Shown here: in pieces, positions 7,583 through 14,843 of the stretch
Numbering within the stretch: the stretch's first letter is position 1
Layout: the number at the start of each line of letters is the position of its first letter
Origin: Anaeromusa acidaminophila DSM 3853
GTDB taxonomy: Bacteria > Bacillota > Negativicutes > Anaeromusales > Anaeromusaceae
DNA length: 64,000 nt
Assembly: GCF_000374545.1 (NCBI RefSeq)
Contig: NZ_KB894600.1
Span: 1 to 64,000, forward strand
Direction: 5' to 3'
Program-made: the position numbers and the translations under genes
Notes under the pieces: generated by a model
What the model saw: only the letters and a program-made list of their open reading frames with translations
Told to the model about the DNA's origin: nothing
The model's database searches: none

Positions 7583-8527
7583 ATGTTTGATTCTTTTTCC
7601 AACTATTTAGTATATCATTGGCTGGAGTTCTCTCCTAACGAGCCATTAGGCGCCGCCTTGCAATTCTTCCTAGCGGACATGCCTAAGCTAGTCGTCCTGC
7701 TAACATGCTCTATTTTCATCATTTCCATTATCCGTTCTTATTTTCCAGCATCGAAAACCAAAGAATTTCTGACACGACGAGGCCAAGGCGCCGGCCATGT
7801 GCTGGCAGCGATCATCGGCATCATTACTCCCTTTTGCTCTTGTTCCGCGGTTCCCCTCTTTATCGGTTTCATCGAAGCCGGAGTTCCCCTGGGCGTTACT
7901 TTTTCTTTTTTAGTAGCCTCCCCGATGGTCAATGAAGTCGCTTTGATCCTTCTATTCGGCCTTTTCGGCTGGAAAATTGCGCTGCTCTACATGGCTAGCG
8001 GCGTCACGATCGCCATTTTGGCCGGCTTTATCATCGGCCGCTTGCAGCTAGAACATTTACTGGAAGCCTATGCCCCCGAAAATGCGTCTGTTAATACCGT
8101 TGAGTTCCACAGCTTTTCTCAGCGCTGTCAAAGCGCGGGAAGCTTCACCTTTGAACTATTAAAATACATTCTACCTTATCTCACTGTCGCTATTGCCATC
8201 GGCGGCTTTATCCACGGCTTTGTCCCGGAAGATTTCCTGACACATTATGCTGGCCCCGAAAATATGTTTGCCGTCCCTCTCGCCGTCTTGGTCGGCGTAC
8301 CTCTTTACAACAGCGCCGGCGGCATGGTGCCTATCGTGTATTCGTTGATTGAAAAAGGACTGCCGCTAGGAACAGCTTTGGCTTTTATGATGGCGGTTTC
8401 GGCTATCAGTTTCCCCGAAATGGTCATTTTACGCAAGGTTCTAAAGACAAAACTCATCGGCATTTTTGCCGGCATTCTTGCTGTAGCTATCATTTGCACG
8501 GGGTATTTATTTAATCTGGTTGTTTAA
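7583..8527 (+). CDS. ArsP-like permease (DUF318 family), probable organoarsenical efflux
   Basis: A 314-residue polytopic inner-membrane protein. The ATG at 7583 has GAGGTG eight bases upstream and begins 4 bases after the regulator stop. The motif TPFCSCSAVPLF (about residues 82-93) is the hallmark of the ArsP/DUF318 permease family, whose studied members export trivalent organoarsenicals such as methylarsenite. A second conserved segment is VPLYNSAGGMVP near residue 240. Eight or more hydrophobic helices are visible, split by a hydrophilic loop around 150-185. The ArsN2-like neighbour strengthens an arsenic role. Other members of this family have no known substrate, so the exact cargo is uncertain. 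Confidence 0.8.
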   Translation: MFDSFSNYLVYHWLEFSPNEPLGAALQFFLADMPKLVVLLTCSIFIISIIRSYFPASKTKEFLTRRGQGAGHVLAAIIGIITPFCSCSAVPLFIGFIEAGVPLGVTFSFLVASPMVNEVALILLFGLFGWKIALLYMASGVTIAILAGFIIGRLQLEHLLEAYAPENASVNTVEFHSFSQRCQSAGSFTFELLKYILPYLTVAIAIGGFIHGFVPEDFLTHYAGPENMFAVPLAVLVGVPLYNSAGGMVPIVYSLIEKGLPLGTALAFMMAVSAISFPEMVILRKVLKTKLIGIFAGILAVAIICTGYLFNLVV

Positions 8528-8542
8528 AAGGAGGCGTGTTTC

Positions 8543-8983
8543 ATGGAAAGCTACAGTCTACGCTGGGCTAAGGAAGCTGACTTAAAGATCATCGAAGAGC
8601 TCCTGCAAAACAGCAGCTTACCTACAGTGGGCCTATCGCTAGCATCTGCACAATTTCTGCTTGCCGAAACAAAAGCAAACGAAATAATCGGAGTTCTAGG
8701 CGCACAAAAAAGCGAATCAGCCACGTTGCTCCGCTCCTTCGCGGTAATCGCCCCCTGGCGCAGCCGAGGTGTAGGGATGGCGCTAGTAAAGACTATGCTC
8801 AACCGCTTGCAGGAACAGAACCGGAACGTCCTATATCTGCTCACAGAAACAGCTGCTTCTTATTTTGAAGGATTGGGTTTTCAATTCATCTCCCGCGAGG
8901 AAATCCCGCAAGTCTTGCTGGTCCAATCCGGCTTAGATCTAGCATGCCCTTGCTCTAGCCAGTGTATGAAGAAAAGGCTTTGA
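8543..8983 (+). CDS. GNAT N-acetyltransferase, ArsN2-like
   Basis: A 146-residue single-domain GNAT protein. The acetyl-CoA loop is visible as APWRSRGVGMALV (motif A, about residues 70-83), and the fold ends with a FEGLGFQFISREEIP segment. The ending CPCSSQCMKK resembles the Cys-containing tails of ArsN2-type proteins, which occur in ars operons. ArsN1 acetylates arsinothricin; the ArsN2 substrate is not settled. The gene starts 16 bases after the permease with AAGGAGG upstream, so the two are translated from one transcript. Function as an arsenical-modifying enzyme rests on context. Confidence 0.7.
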   Translation: MESYSLRWAKEADLKIIEELLQNSSLPTVGLSLASAQFLLAETKANEIIGVLGAQKSESATLLRSFAVIAPWRSRGVGMALVKTMLNRLQEQNRNVLYLLTETAASYFEGLGFQFISREEIPQVLLVQSGLDLACPCSSQCMKKRL

Positions 8984-8991
8984 AAAGAATA

Positions 8992-9019
8992 AACAAGAGA
9001 ATCGGAGTCGCGTGAGGGC
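8992..9019 (+). repeat. Copy 1 of a short dispersed repeat
   Basis: AACAAGAGAATCGGAGTC at 8992-9009, followed by a GAGGGC-containing tail, recurs at 18657-18674 with the same kind of tail. Both copies lie in untranslated spacers next to other GA-rich, low-complexity sequence. Function unknown. Confidence 0.55.
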
Positions 9020-9078
9020 TACGACTGAGGGATTAGCAGCGCCCACATGGAGTACCGGCATAGAAAGGTGTGATAATC

Positions 9079-9747
9079 TTGAAAGAACAAATTCGTACTT
9101 ATGCTCTATCCCACGGAGCGCATATTGTAGGGTTCGCTTCTACCGCCGACTTTGCGGAAGCTCCGGCAGGCTTTCGCCCTACCGATATTATGCCCAAGGC
9201 CAAAACGGTTATGGTACTGGGCAAAGCGTTATCCAAAGGAACGGTTTTATCCGCCAACAAAGCCGTCTATACCATGCAAGGCGCCACGATTATCCAAGAA
9301 CTTGATGCGCTGGCGCAAAAAGTGGTTTTTCATTTAGAAGAGCAAGGCGCACTGTCGTTAGCCATTCCCGCTGACGCCCCCTACTTTCACTGGGAAGCGG
9401 AACGGCAGCACGGCATGGGCATCCTGTCTCACCGCCATGCCGCAGTAAAGGCGGGACTAGGGCAACTAGGAAAAAGCAGCATGCTTTTAACGCCAAAATA
9501 CGGTAACCGGATTACCCTGGTTACCATCCTGACAGAACTGGAACTGCCTAGCGATCCGCCCTATACGGAAATACTCTGTCCCGACGATTGTCGCCGCTGC
9601 CTGGATGCTTGTCCCACAAAAGCTCTAAACGGCCAAGCCGTTGTGGAGCAAAAGTGCTGTCGCAGCCACGTAGGCACGGTATCGGATCGCGGTCACGAGT
9701 TAACCAACTGCTGGAACTGCCGTCTGGCCTGCGCGTCCAGGTTTTAA
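9079..9747 (+). CDS. 4Fe-4S double-cluster protein, epoxyqueuosine-reductase-like
   Basis: About 222 residues. A TTG at 9079 is chosen because AAAGGTG lies 8 bases upstream; an in-frame GTG at 9070 would overlap that site. The C-terminal third carries two Cys clusters, CPDDCRRCLDACP and, at the end, NCWNCRLAC, as in the iron-sulfur half of QueG-type enzymes. The N-terminal part resembles the QueG nucleotide and cobalamin region, but the protein is much shorter than QueG (about 350-380) and lacks its HEAT-like tail. These short paralogues are common in anaerobic Firmicutes and their reaction is unknown. Its position behind the arsenic-type genes may mean electron delivery for arsenical reduction, but an independent gene is equally possible. 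Confidence 0.7.
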   Translation: MKEQIRTYALSHGAHIVGFASTADFAEAPAGFRPTDIMPKAKTVMVLGKALSKGTVLSANKAVYTMQGATIIQELDALAQKVVFHLEEQGALSLAIPADAPYFHWEAERQHGMGILSHRHAAVKAGLGQLGKSSMLLTPKYGNRITLVTILTELELPSDPPYTEILCPDDCRRCLDACPTKALNGQAVVEQKCCRSHVGTVSDRGHELTNCWNCRLACASRF

Positions 9748-9789
9748 AAAAGAGTAAGGATTCTACTTCAAGATCATTCAAAAAAAATA

Positions 9790-9836
9790 ATGAAACAAAG
9801 CACAATTCCCGCAACAGGAATTGTGCTTTGTTTCAT
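9790..9836. terminator. Bidirectional terminator between convergent genes
   Basis: A 20-bp perfect stem (9790-9809 with 9817-9836) with a 7-base loop, flanked by an A-run on the left and a T-rich run on the right, sits between the Fe-S gene and the HAD gene. It can end transcription from both sides. Confidence 0.85.
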
Positions 9837-9894
9837 TTCTACTAACACATAAGATAACTTACTCATTCTTGAAAGCCACCTAAAAAGATCAGTC

Positions 9895-10524
9895 CTACTT
9901 AGAAAACAGCAACAGCAGCTCCTCAAATTGCTCAATCGCCTGCACGGCATTATCCACGCTGCCAAAACCATACTTTGCAAAGATAAACGGTACGCCCGCC
10001 AACTGGGTGGCTTCATAATCTCCCTGCGTATCGCCGACATATACGGCCTCAGCTAGCTTATTCCGCTCCATGAGCAGCCGGATATTTTCCCCTTTGACTT
10101 TCCCTGTATCGCCAAAGCATTCCCAGTCTTCAATATACGCTTCTACGCCGTTCTTCTTCATAAATAGCTCAATATAGCCGGACTGGCAGTTGCTGACGAT
10201 AAACAAACGATGCCGCTGCGCCAGTTTTTTTATGGTTTCCACGACCGCCGGATATAATAGCGATTCTTCATTTTCTTCCAGCGCCTCGTGCTCATACTCG
10301 CAGCATTTTTTCATCAGCAACGTTTTAGTTTCTTCGTCGGCGTCCGGAAACAGATTGTCAGCAATAACCTTCATCGTCTTGCCGAACTCTCGTTTCAAAA
10401 TGGCAGCATTCACCACCGCCTTGGTCCCTCCGACCTCTGTAATGGCTCTATTCCAGGCCTGGGCCACCACTTCCGTAGAGTCCCACAACGTTCCGTCTAC
10501 GTCAAAAATAATATTCTGCATCAT
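9895..10524 (-). CDS. HAD-family hydrolase (phosphatase)
   Basis: A 209-residue HAD hydrolase. The start at 10524 follows GGAAGG at 8 bases; the longer frame to 10569 has no such site. Motif I is FDVDGTLWD (Asp nucleophile, about residues 6-14), motif II the Ser in IVSNCQ (about 108), motif III the Lys of TGKVKGEN, and motif IV the GDTQGD acidic pair (about 165). The size and helical cap match phosphoglycolate phosphatase or PpaX-like enzymes. The natural phosphate ester cannot be named. It is a single gene with convergent neighbours on the 3' side and a divergent PEP synthase on the other. Confidence 0.85.
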   Translation of the reverse strand: MMQNIIFDVDGTLWDSTEVVAQAWNRAITEVGGTKAVVNAAILKREFGKTMKVIADNLFPDADEETKTLLMKKCCEYEHEALEENEESLLYPAVVETIKKLAQRHRLFIVSNCQSGYIELFMKKNGVEAYIEDWECFGDTGKVKGENIRLLMERNKLAEAVYVGDTQGDYEATQLAGVPFIFAKYGFGSVDNAVQAIEQFEELLLLFSK

Positions 10525-10676
10525 CTTTTCATCCTTCCTATGATAGGGCAAGCCGAAAAACTCCGGCACGCCTGAACCGATTATACACTTGCTCTATCGC
10601 AGAAGCAATTAACGATATATAATAATATTATCAGAAAATTTAATCGCATTTGTGTTTCTCAAAGAAAGGTGGGAAT

Positions 10677-13097
10677 ATGATGACGGTGCAAAAGGGACAT
10701 TTTATACGTTGGTTTGAAGAAGTCGCCTTGGAAGACCTGCCGCTTGTGGGCGGCAAAAACGCTTCTTTGGGAGAAATGTACCGGGAGCTTACGCCGAAAG
10801 GAATTAAAATTCCCCACGGCTTTGCCGTCACTGCCGAAGCCTACTGGAAGCTGCTGGAGGAGGGCGGCATTCTAGCTCCCCTCCAAGACGCGCTGGCCGG
10901 CATTACTACGCACGACGTAGCAGCCCTAGCGACAAGCGGCAAACGGGCCCGAGATCTAATTTTAAGCGCGGGCATCCCTGATGCTATCTGGTCAGAAATC
11001 AAATGCGCCTATGCGCAGCTCTGCGTTGAATACGGGCCTGATGCTGATGTGGCAGTGCGTAGCTCCGCCACAGCCGAAGACTTGCCTACCGCCTCTTTCG
11101 CCGGACAGCAGGAAACCTATTTGAACATCCGAGGCGAACACGCCTTGCGAGAAGCCTGCCTCAAATGCTTTGCCTCTCTCTTTACGGACCGCGCCATCTC
11201 TTATCGCTTGAACAACGGCTTTGACCATTTTAAAGTAGGCTTATCCATCGGCATCATGAAGATGGTACGCTCCGATTTGGCCACCAGCGGCGTAACTTTC
11301 ACAATCGACACAGAGACCGGTTTTCGCGACGTGGTGTTTACCACCGCCTGCTACGGCTTGGGGGAAAACATCGTCCAAGGCGCCGTCAACCCGGATGAAT
11401 ACTATGTCTTCAAGCCCACCTTTCGCCAAGGCTACCGCTCGATTATTCGCAAAACCTTGGGAGACAAGCGCATCAAAATGGTCTACGGCCTAGGAGGATC
11501 CAAAGCGCTAACGCGCAACATAGAAGTACCGGAGGCGGACCGCCGCCGCTTCTGCCTGCAGGACGAAGACATTCTCACCTTGACTAAGTATGCCCTCATC
11601 ATCGAAGAACATTATTCCCAAAAGGCCGGCGAAAATCGCCCTATGGACATCGAATGGGCCAAAGACGGCCTGAGCGGTGAGCTATTCATCGTTCAAGCCC
11701 GCCCGGAAACCGTACAGTCCGGCAAAGCTCTTGATGTGCTGGAAACGTATTATCTCGACGGCAGCGGCCCCCTCTTGGCTACAGGCAAAAGCGTCGGTGA
11801 AAAAATAGGCAGCGGCAAAGCCCGCATTATTAAGCATACGTCGCAGCTGACTCAATTTGTTCCAGGGGAAATTTTAGTAGCCGACACCACAACCCCGGAT
11901 TGGGAGCCAGTAATGAAAACTGCCGCCGCCATTGTGACCAACCGCGGCGGCCGCACCTGCCACGCAGCTATCGTCAGCCGCGAACTCGGCATTCCGGCCG
12001 TCGTAGGCGCCGGTCATGCCACAGAAGTCATCCATACAGGCGAAGAGATAACGGTCAACTGCGCCGCCGGCGAAGAAGGCAAGGTGTATCGCGGCTTACT
12101 GCCATTTCACGCGGAAACGCTAAGTCTGGCCGACCTGAAACGCCCCCGCACAAAGATCATGATGAATCTAGGCGACCCGGACCTAGCATTTTCGCTTTCC
12201 ATGATCCCAAACGACGGCGTCGGCCTGGCTCGCATGGAATTCATCATCAACAGCTACATTCAGATTCATCCTATGGCCTTGATTCATCCAGAGGCAATCA
12301 CTGACGAGGAAGTTCTTCGCAAAATCGAAGAGCTTACTTTCGGCTACGAAGACAAAACCGAATACTTTGTCGAAAAGCTGGCTTGCGGCGTCGGCACCAT
12401 TGCGGCGGCTTTTTATCCCAAACCCGTCATCATCCGCATGAGCGACTTTAAAACCAATGAATACGCCAGCCTGATTGGCGGTGCCGGCTTTGAACCGGCT
12501 GAAGAAAATCCCATGATCGGCTTCCGCGGCGCGTCCCGTTACTACGACGATAAGTACCGGGAAGGCTTCGCCTTGGAGTGCCGCGCCATGAAGCGCGTCC
12601 GTGAAACCATGGGTCTCACCAATCTGATTTTGATGATTCCCTTCTGCCGCCGCGTTCCCGAAGCGGAAAAGGTACTGGACGAAATGGCTAAGAACGGTCT
12701 GCGCCGCGGCGAAAACGGCCTGGAAGTCTATGTTATGTGCGAAATTCCCAACAACGTACTGATGATTGATGAGTTTAGCCAGGTATTTGACGGCTTTTCC
12801 ATTGGCTCCAATGACCTTACCCAGTTAACGCTTGGCGTGGATCGCGACTCCTCCCTGGTAGCCCATGACTTTGACGAGCGCGATCCCGGCGTACTTCGTA
12901 CCGTCTCCCAAGCCGTGCAAGGAGCCAAACGCAACGGACGCCATAGCGGCATCTGCGGCCAGGCGCCCAGCGATTATCCGGAATTCGCCGAATTTCTGGT
13001 CAAAGAAGGCATCGACTCCATGTCCCTTAATCCCGATTCAATCATGAAAATCACCTTACGCGTCCTGGAAATGGAACAAAAACTTCGAAGCGAATAA
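10677..13097 (+). CDS. ppsA: Phosphoenolpyruvate synthase
   Basis: About 806 residues (E. coli PpsA is 792). It converts pyruvate, ATP and water to PEP, AMP and phosphate, a key entry to gluconeogenesis for an organism growing on organic or amino acids. The N-terminal ATP-binding domain starts at LPLVGGKNASLGEM; the phospho-His domain shows GGRTCHAAIVSRELGIP (about 420-436); and the C-terminal PEP-binding barrel has GFRGASRYY and ICGQAPSDYPE with the catalytic Cys. The start at 10677 follows AAAGGTGGG. It is monocistronic, ending in a strong terminator. It could be mistaken for pyruvate phosphate dikinase, but length and the GFRGASRYY motif fit PpsA. Confidence 0.93.
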   Translation: MMTVQKGHFIRWFEEVALEDLPLVGGKNASLGEMYRELTPKGIKIPHGFAVTAEAYWKLLEEGGILAPLQDALAGITTHDVAALATSGKRARDLILSAGIPDAIWSEIKCAYAQLCVEYGPDADVAVRSSATAEDLPTASFAGQQETYLNIRGEHALREACLKCFASLFTDRAISYRLNNGFDHFKVGLSIGIMKMVRSDLATSGVTFTIDTETGFRDVVFTTACYGLGENIVQGAVNPDEYYVFKPTFRQGYRSIIRKTLGDKRIKMVYGLGGSKALTRNIEVPEADRRRFCLQDEDILTLTKYALIIEEHYSQKAGENRPMDIEWAKDGLSGELFIVQARPETVQSGKALDVLETYYLDGSGPLLATGKSVGEKIGSGKARIIKHTSQLTQFVPGEILVADTTTPDWEPVMKTAAAIVTNRGGRTCHAAIVSRELGIPAVVGAGHATEVIHTGEEITVNCAAGEEGKVYRGLLPFHAETLSLADLKRPRTKIMMNLGDPDLAFSLSMIPNDGVGLARMEFIINSYIQIHPMALIHPEAITDEEVLRKIEELTFGYEDKTEYFVEKLACGVGTIAAAFYPKPVIIRMSDFKTNEYASLIGGAGFEPAEENPMIGFRGASRYYDDKYREGFALECRAMKRVRETMGLTNLILMIPFCRRVPEAEKVLDEMAKNGLRRGENGLEVYVMCEIPNNVLMIDEFSQVFDGFSIGSNDLTQLTLGVDRDSSLVAHDFDERDPGVLRTVSQAVQGAKRNGRHSGICGQAPSDYPEFAEFLVKEGIDSMSLNPDSIMKITLRVLEMEQKLRSE

Positions 13098-13106
13098 AAA
13101 GAAACT

Positions 13107-13145
13107 AAAGGAGCCCTGACGCAAATGTCAGGGCTCCTTTTTCAA
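13107..13145. terminator. Terminator of ppsA (probably bidirectional)
   Basis: AAAGGAGCCCTGAC (13107-13120) pairs exactly with 13127-13140 across a 6-base loop and is followed by TTTTC. It sits between convergent ppsA and the LOG gene. Confidence 0.9.
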
Positions 13146-13151
13146 TCTCTT

Positions 13152-13736
13152 TTATTTTACGTCCGTAAGCCACCGTTCTGCAAATACCGGGGATTCATAG
13201 GCGTCAATATACTGCAGCGCCGCCGAAATTTCTTCTGTCACAAAATACAATTCATTACAGACCGTTTTGGCAAATTGCTGGTCAATCGCTGTCTCAAACT
13301 GCTCCAACAACTTATCGTAAAAGTTATTGATGTTCAAAATGACAATGGGCTTATCGTGATAGCGCAATTGCTTAAGCGTAATGATTTCCAGAACCTCTTC
13401 CATGGTTCCGTATCCTCCGGGCAGCGCAATAAACGCATCGGACCGCTCGTCCATAGCAGCCTTGCGCTCGCGCATGCATTTGGTTACCACCAGTTCGTCG
13501 CATTTGTCATAGACAACGCCTTCCAAGTTTAAGGCTTCCGGAATGACGCCAATCACCTGTCCCTGGTGCTCATGCACTGCCTTGGCGCAAGCGCCCATCA
13601 AACCAGTAATGCCGCCGCCAAAAAGAAACCGGTCTCCCTTCGCTGCGATTTCCCGTCCCAAATGATGCGCCGCGTCAAAATACACCGGATCAATCGTTCT
13701 GCTGGAAGAGCTATAGACGCAAATTACTTTGTTCAT
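13152..13736 (-). CDS. LOG-family protein (TIGR00730, nucleoside-5'-monophosphate phosphoribohydrolase)
   Basis: A 194-residue protein with the LOG signature PGGYGTMEEVLE (about residues 90-101), whose Glu is catalytic, plus the nucleotide-binding GGGITGLMG (about 40-48). Family members cleave the N-glycosidic bond of nucleoside monophosphates; in plants and some bacteria they release cytokinins, while most bacterial ones are probably purine nucleotide housekeeping enzymes. The start is preceded by GGAGAAG. It faces ppsA and lies 34 bases downstream of the RlmN-like gene, so it may be cotranscribed with it. Confidence 0.88.
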   Translation of the reverse strand: MNKVICVYSSSSRTIDPVYFDAAHHLGREIAAKGDRFLFGGGITGLMGACAKAVHEHQGQVIGVIPEALNLEGVVYDKCDELVVTKCMRERKAAMDERSDAFIALPGGYGTMEEVLEIITLKQLRYHDKPIVILNINNFYDKLLEQFETAIDQQFAKTVCNELYFVTEEISAALQYIDAYESPVFAERWLTDVK

Positions 13737-13770
13737 TGCTTGCTTCTCCTGTTTCCACTATGGTAAAACC

Positions 13771-14628
13771 TTATACCGCCGCGGTTTGCTTCAATTGTCC
13801 GCAGCCGCCTTGAATATCGCTGCCAAAATTATGGAAAATCTCCGCCTCCACCGCTGTCTTCATTGTATTATAAAAATCCAAAACCTCCAAGCGATTCGCA
13901 GGGGTCAATCCCTCTATATTGTTTTCGTTATACTGTGAAAGAATCAATTTCAACGGTTTCCCCTGCAAAAGCGTTGTTAAGCGAACCGCATCGTCTGCAG
14001 TGTTGTTGAAACCATGAAACAGCATATACCGTATGCGCGCTTTCGTGTTAAAGGCAGCCGCATAAACCGCAGCCGCCTGAATAATCTCCTCAACGCCGTA
14101 TTCCTGCGTCATGGGAATAATCTGCCTGCGCTGCACATCGGTCGAAGCATGCAACGAAAGATTCAAGCGAATGGAGATATCACTGCCTTGAAAATCCTCG
14201 AGCAATTCATAGATCTGCGGCACAATCCCCACCGTAGCTAATTCAAACTGCCGCAGCCCCCAGCGGGAGCGTAGCTCCCAAATGGCCGCCTTGACTTGTC
14301 CATAATTGCGCAGTGGCTCGCCCATACCGGCAAACACCACTGCTTCCAACGGCGTTCGCTTGGCATTTTTACGAGTTCGATTACAAAGCTCTACCTGGCC
14401 GACAATCTCTTGGGCCGTCAGGTTGCGAATAAACCCCTGCCTGCCTGTGGCGCAAAAGCGACAGCCCATGTGACAGCCTACCTGCGAAGATATACAGACA
14501 GTGCTGTTAAAGGTCAGTCTCCGTTCTTCATCCACCATATAAAGCGTTTCGACGGTATGACCGTCTGCCAAACTTACAAGATATTTTTCCGACTGATCAC
14601 AACTAAGCCGTTTTTGTACTACTTTCAT
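13771..14628 (-). CDS. RlmN/Cfr-family radical SAM methyltransferase, short form
   Basis: A 285-residue radical SAM protein. The cluster motif is CHMGCRFC (about residues 53-60), the GMGEPL motif (about 105-110) binds SAM, and GGCGQL near the C-terminus supplies the methyl-carrying Cys of RlmN/Cfr enzymes. These modify adenosine 2503 in 23S rRNA; RlmN also acts on tRNA, and Cfr gives antibiotic resistance. It is about 60 residues shorter than RlmN or Cfr (about 345-360) and lacks most of the N-terminal helical RNA-binding domain, so target choice may differ. A terminator sits in its leader. Whether it acts on position 2503, position 8 or another RNA cannot be told from sequence. Confidence 0.8.
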   Translation of the reverse strand: MKVVQKRLSCDQSEKYLVSLADGHTVETLYMVDEERRLTFNSTVCISSQVGCHMGCRFCATGRQGFIRNLTAQEIVGQVELCNRTRKNAKRTPLEAVVFAGMGEPLRNYGQVKAAIWELRSRWGLRQFELATVGIVPQIYELLEDFQGSDISIRLNLSLHASTDVQRRQIIPMTQEYGVEEIIQAAAVYAAAFNTKARIRYMLFHGFNNTADDAVRLTTLLQGKPLKLILSQYNENNIEGLTPANRLEVLDFYNTMKTAVEAEIFHNFGSDIQGGCGQLKQTAAV

Positions 14629-14649
14629 TGCAGCTTCCTCCGCCCTTAG

Positions 14650-14686
14650 AAAAATAAAATCGCCCTCTGTGACATGCCAGAGGGCG
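14650..14686 (-). terminator. Leader terminator just upstream of the RlmN/Cfr-like gene
   Basis: On the minus strand CGCCCTCTG pairs with CAGAGGGCG (14678-14686 with 14661-14669) across an 8-base loop, followed by ATTTTATTTTT. The ribosome site of the gene begins a few bases later. An upstream AGAGGG (minus strand, 14718-14723) can pair with the first stem arm instead, giving a possible antiterminator. It may also simply end the dynamin transcript. Confidence 0.7.
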
Positions 14687-14843
14687 AAAGAAGCAGAAAA
14701 ACCTGCAAAAGTCCATACCCTCTATCACTCGTAGAGTCAATGGCGGCATACAGGCTTGACTAATGCAGGCGCCTGTACTCAATTGCATTCAATGTACCAT
14801 AAACAGCCACAGGGTTCATATAAAAAAACTATCAACTTTTGTA

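Noticed and set aside
14603-14788. 61-codon frame across the RlmN-like leader as a gene
   Set aside because: No ribosome site, and it crosses a terminator and the start of the real gene; kept only as part of the leader discussion.
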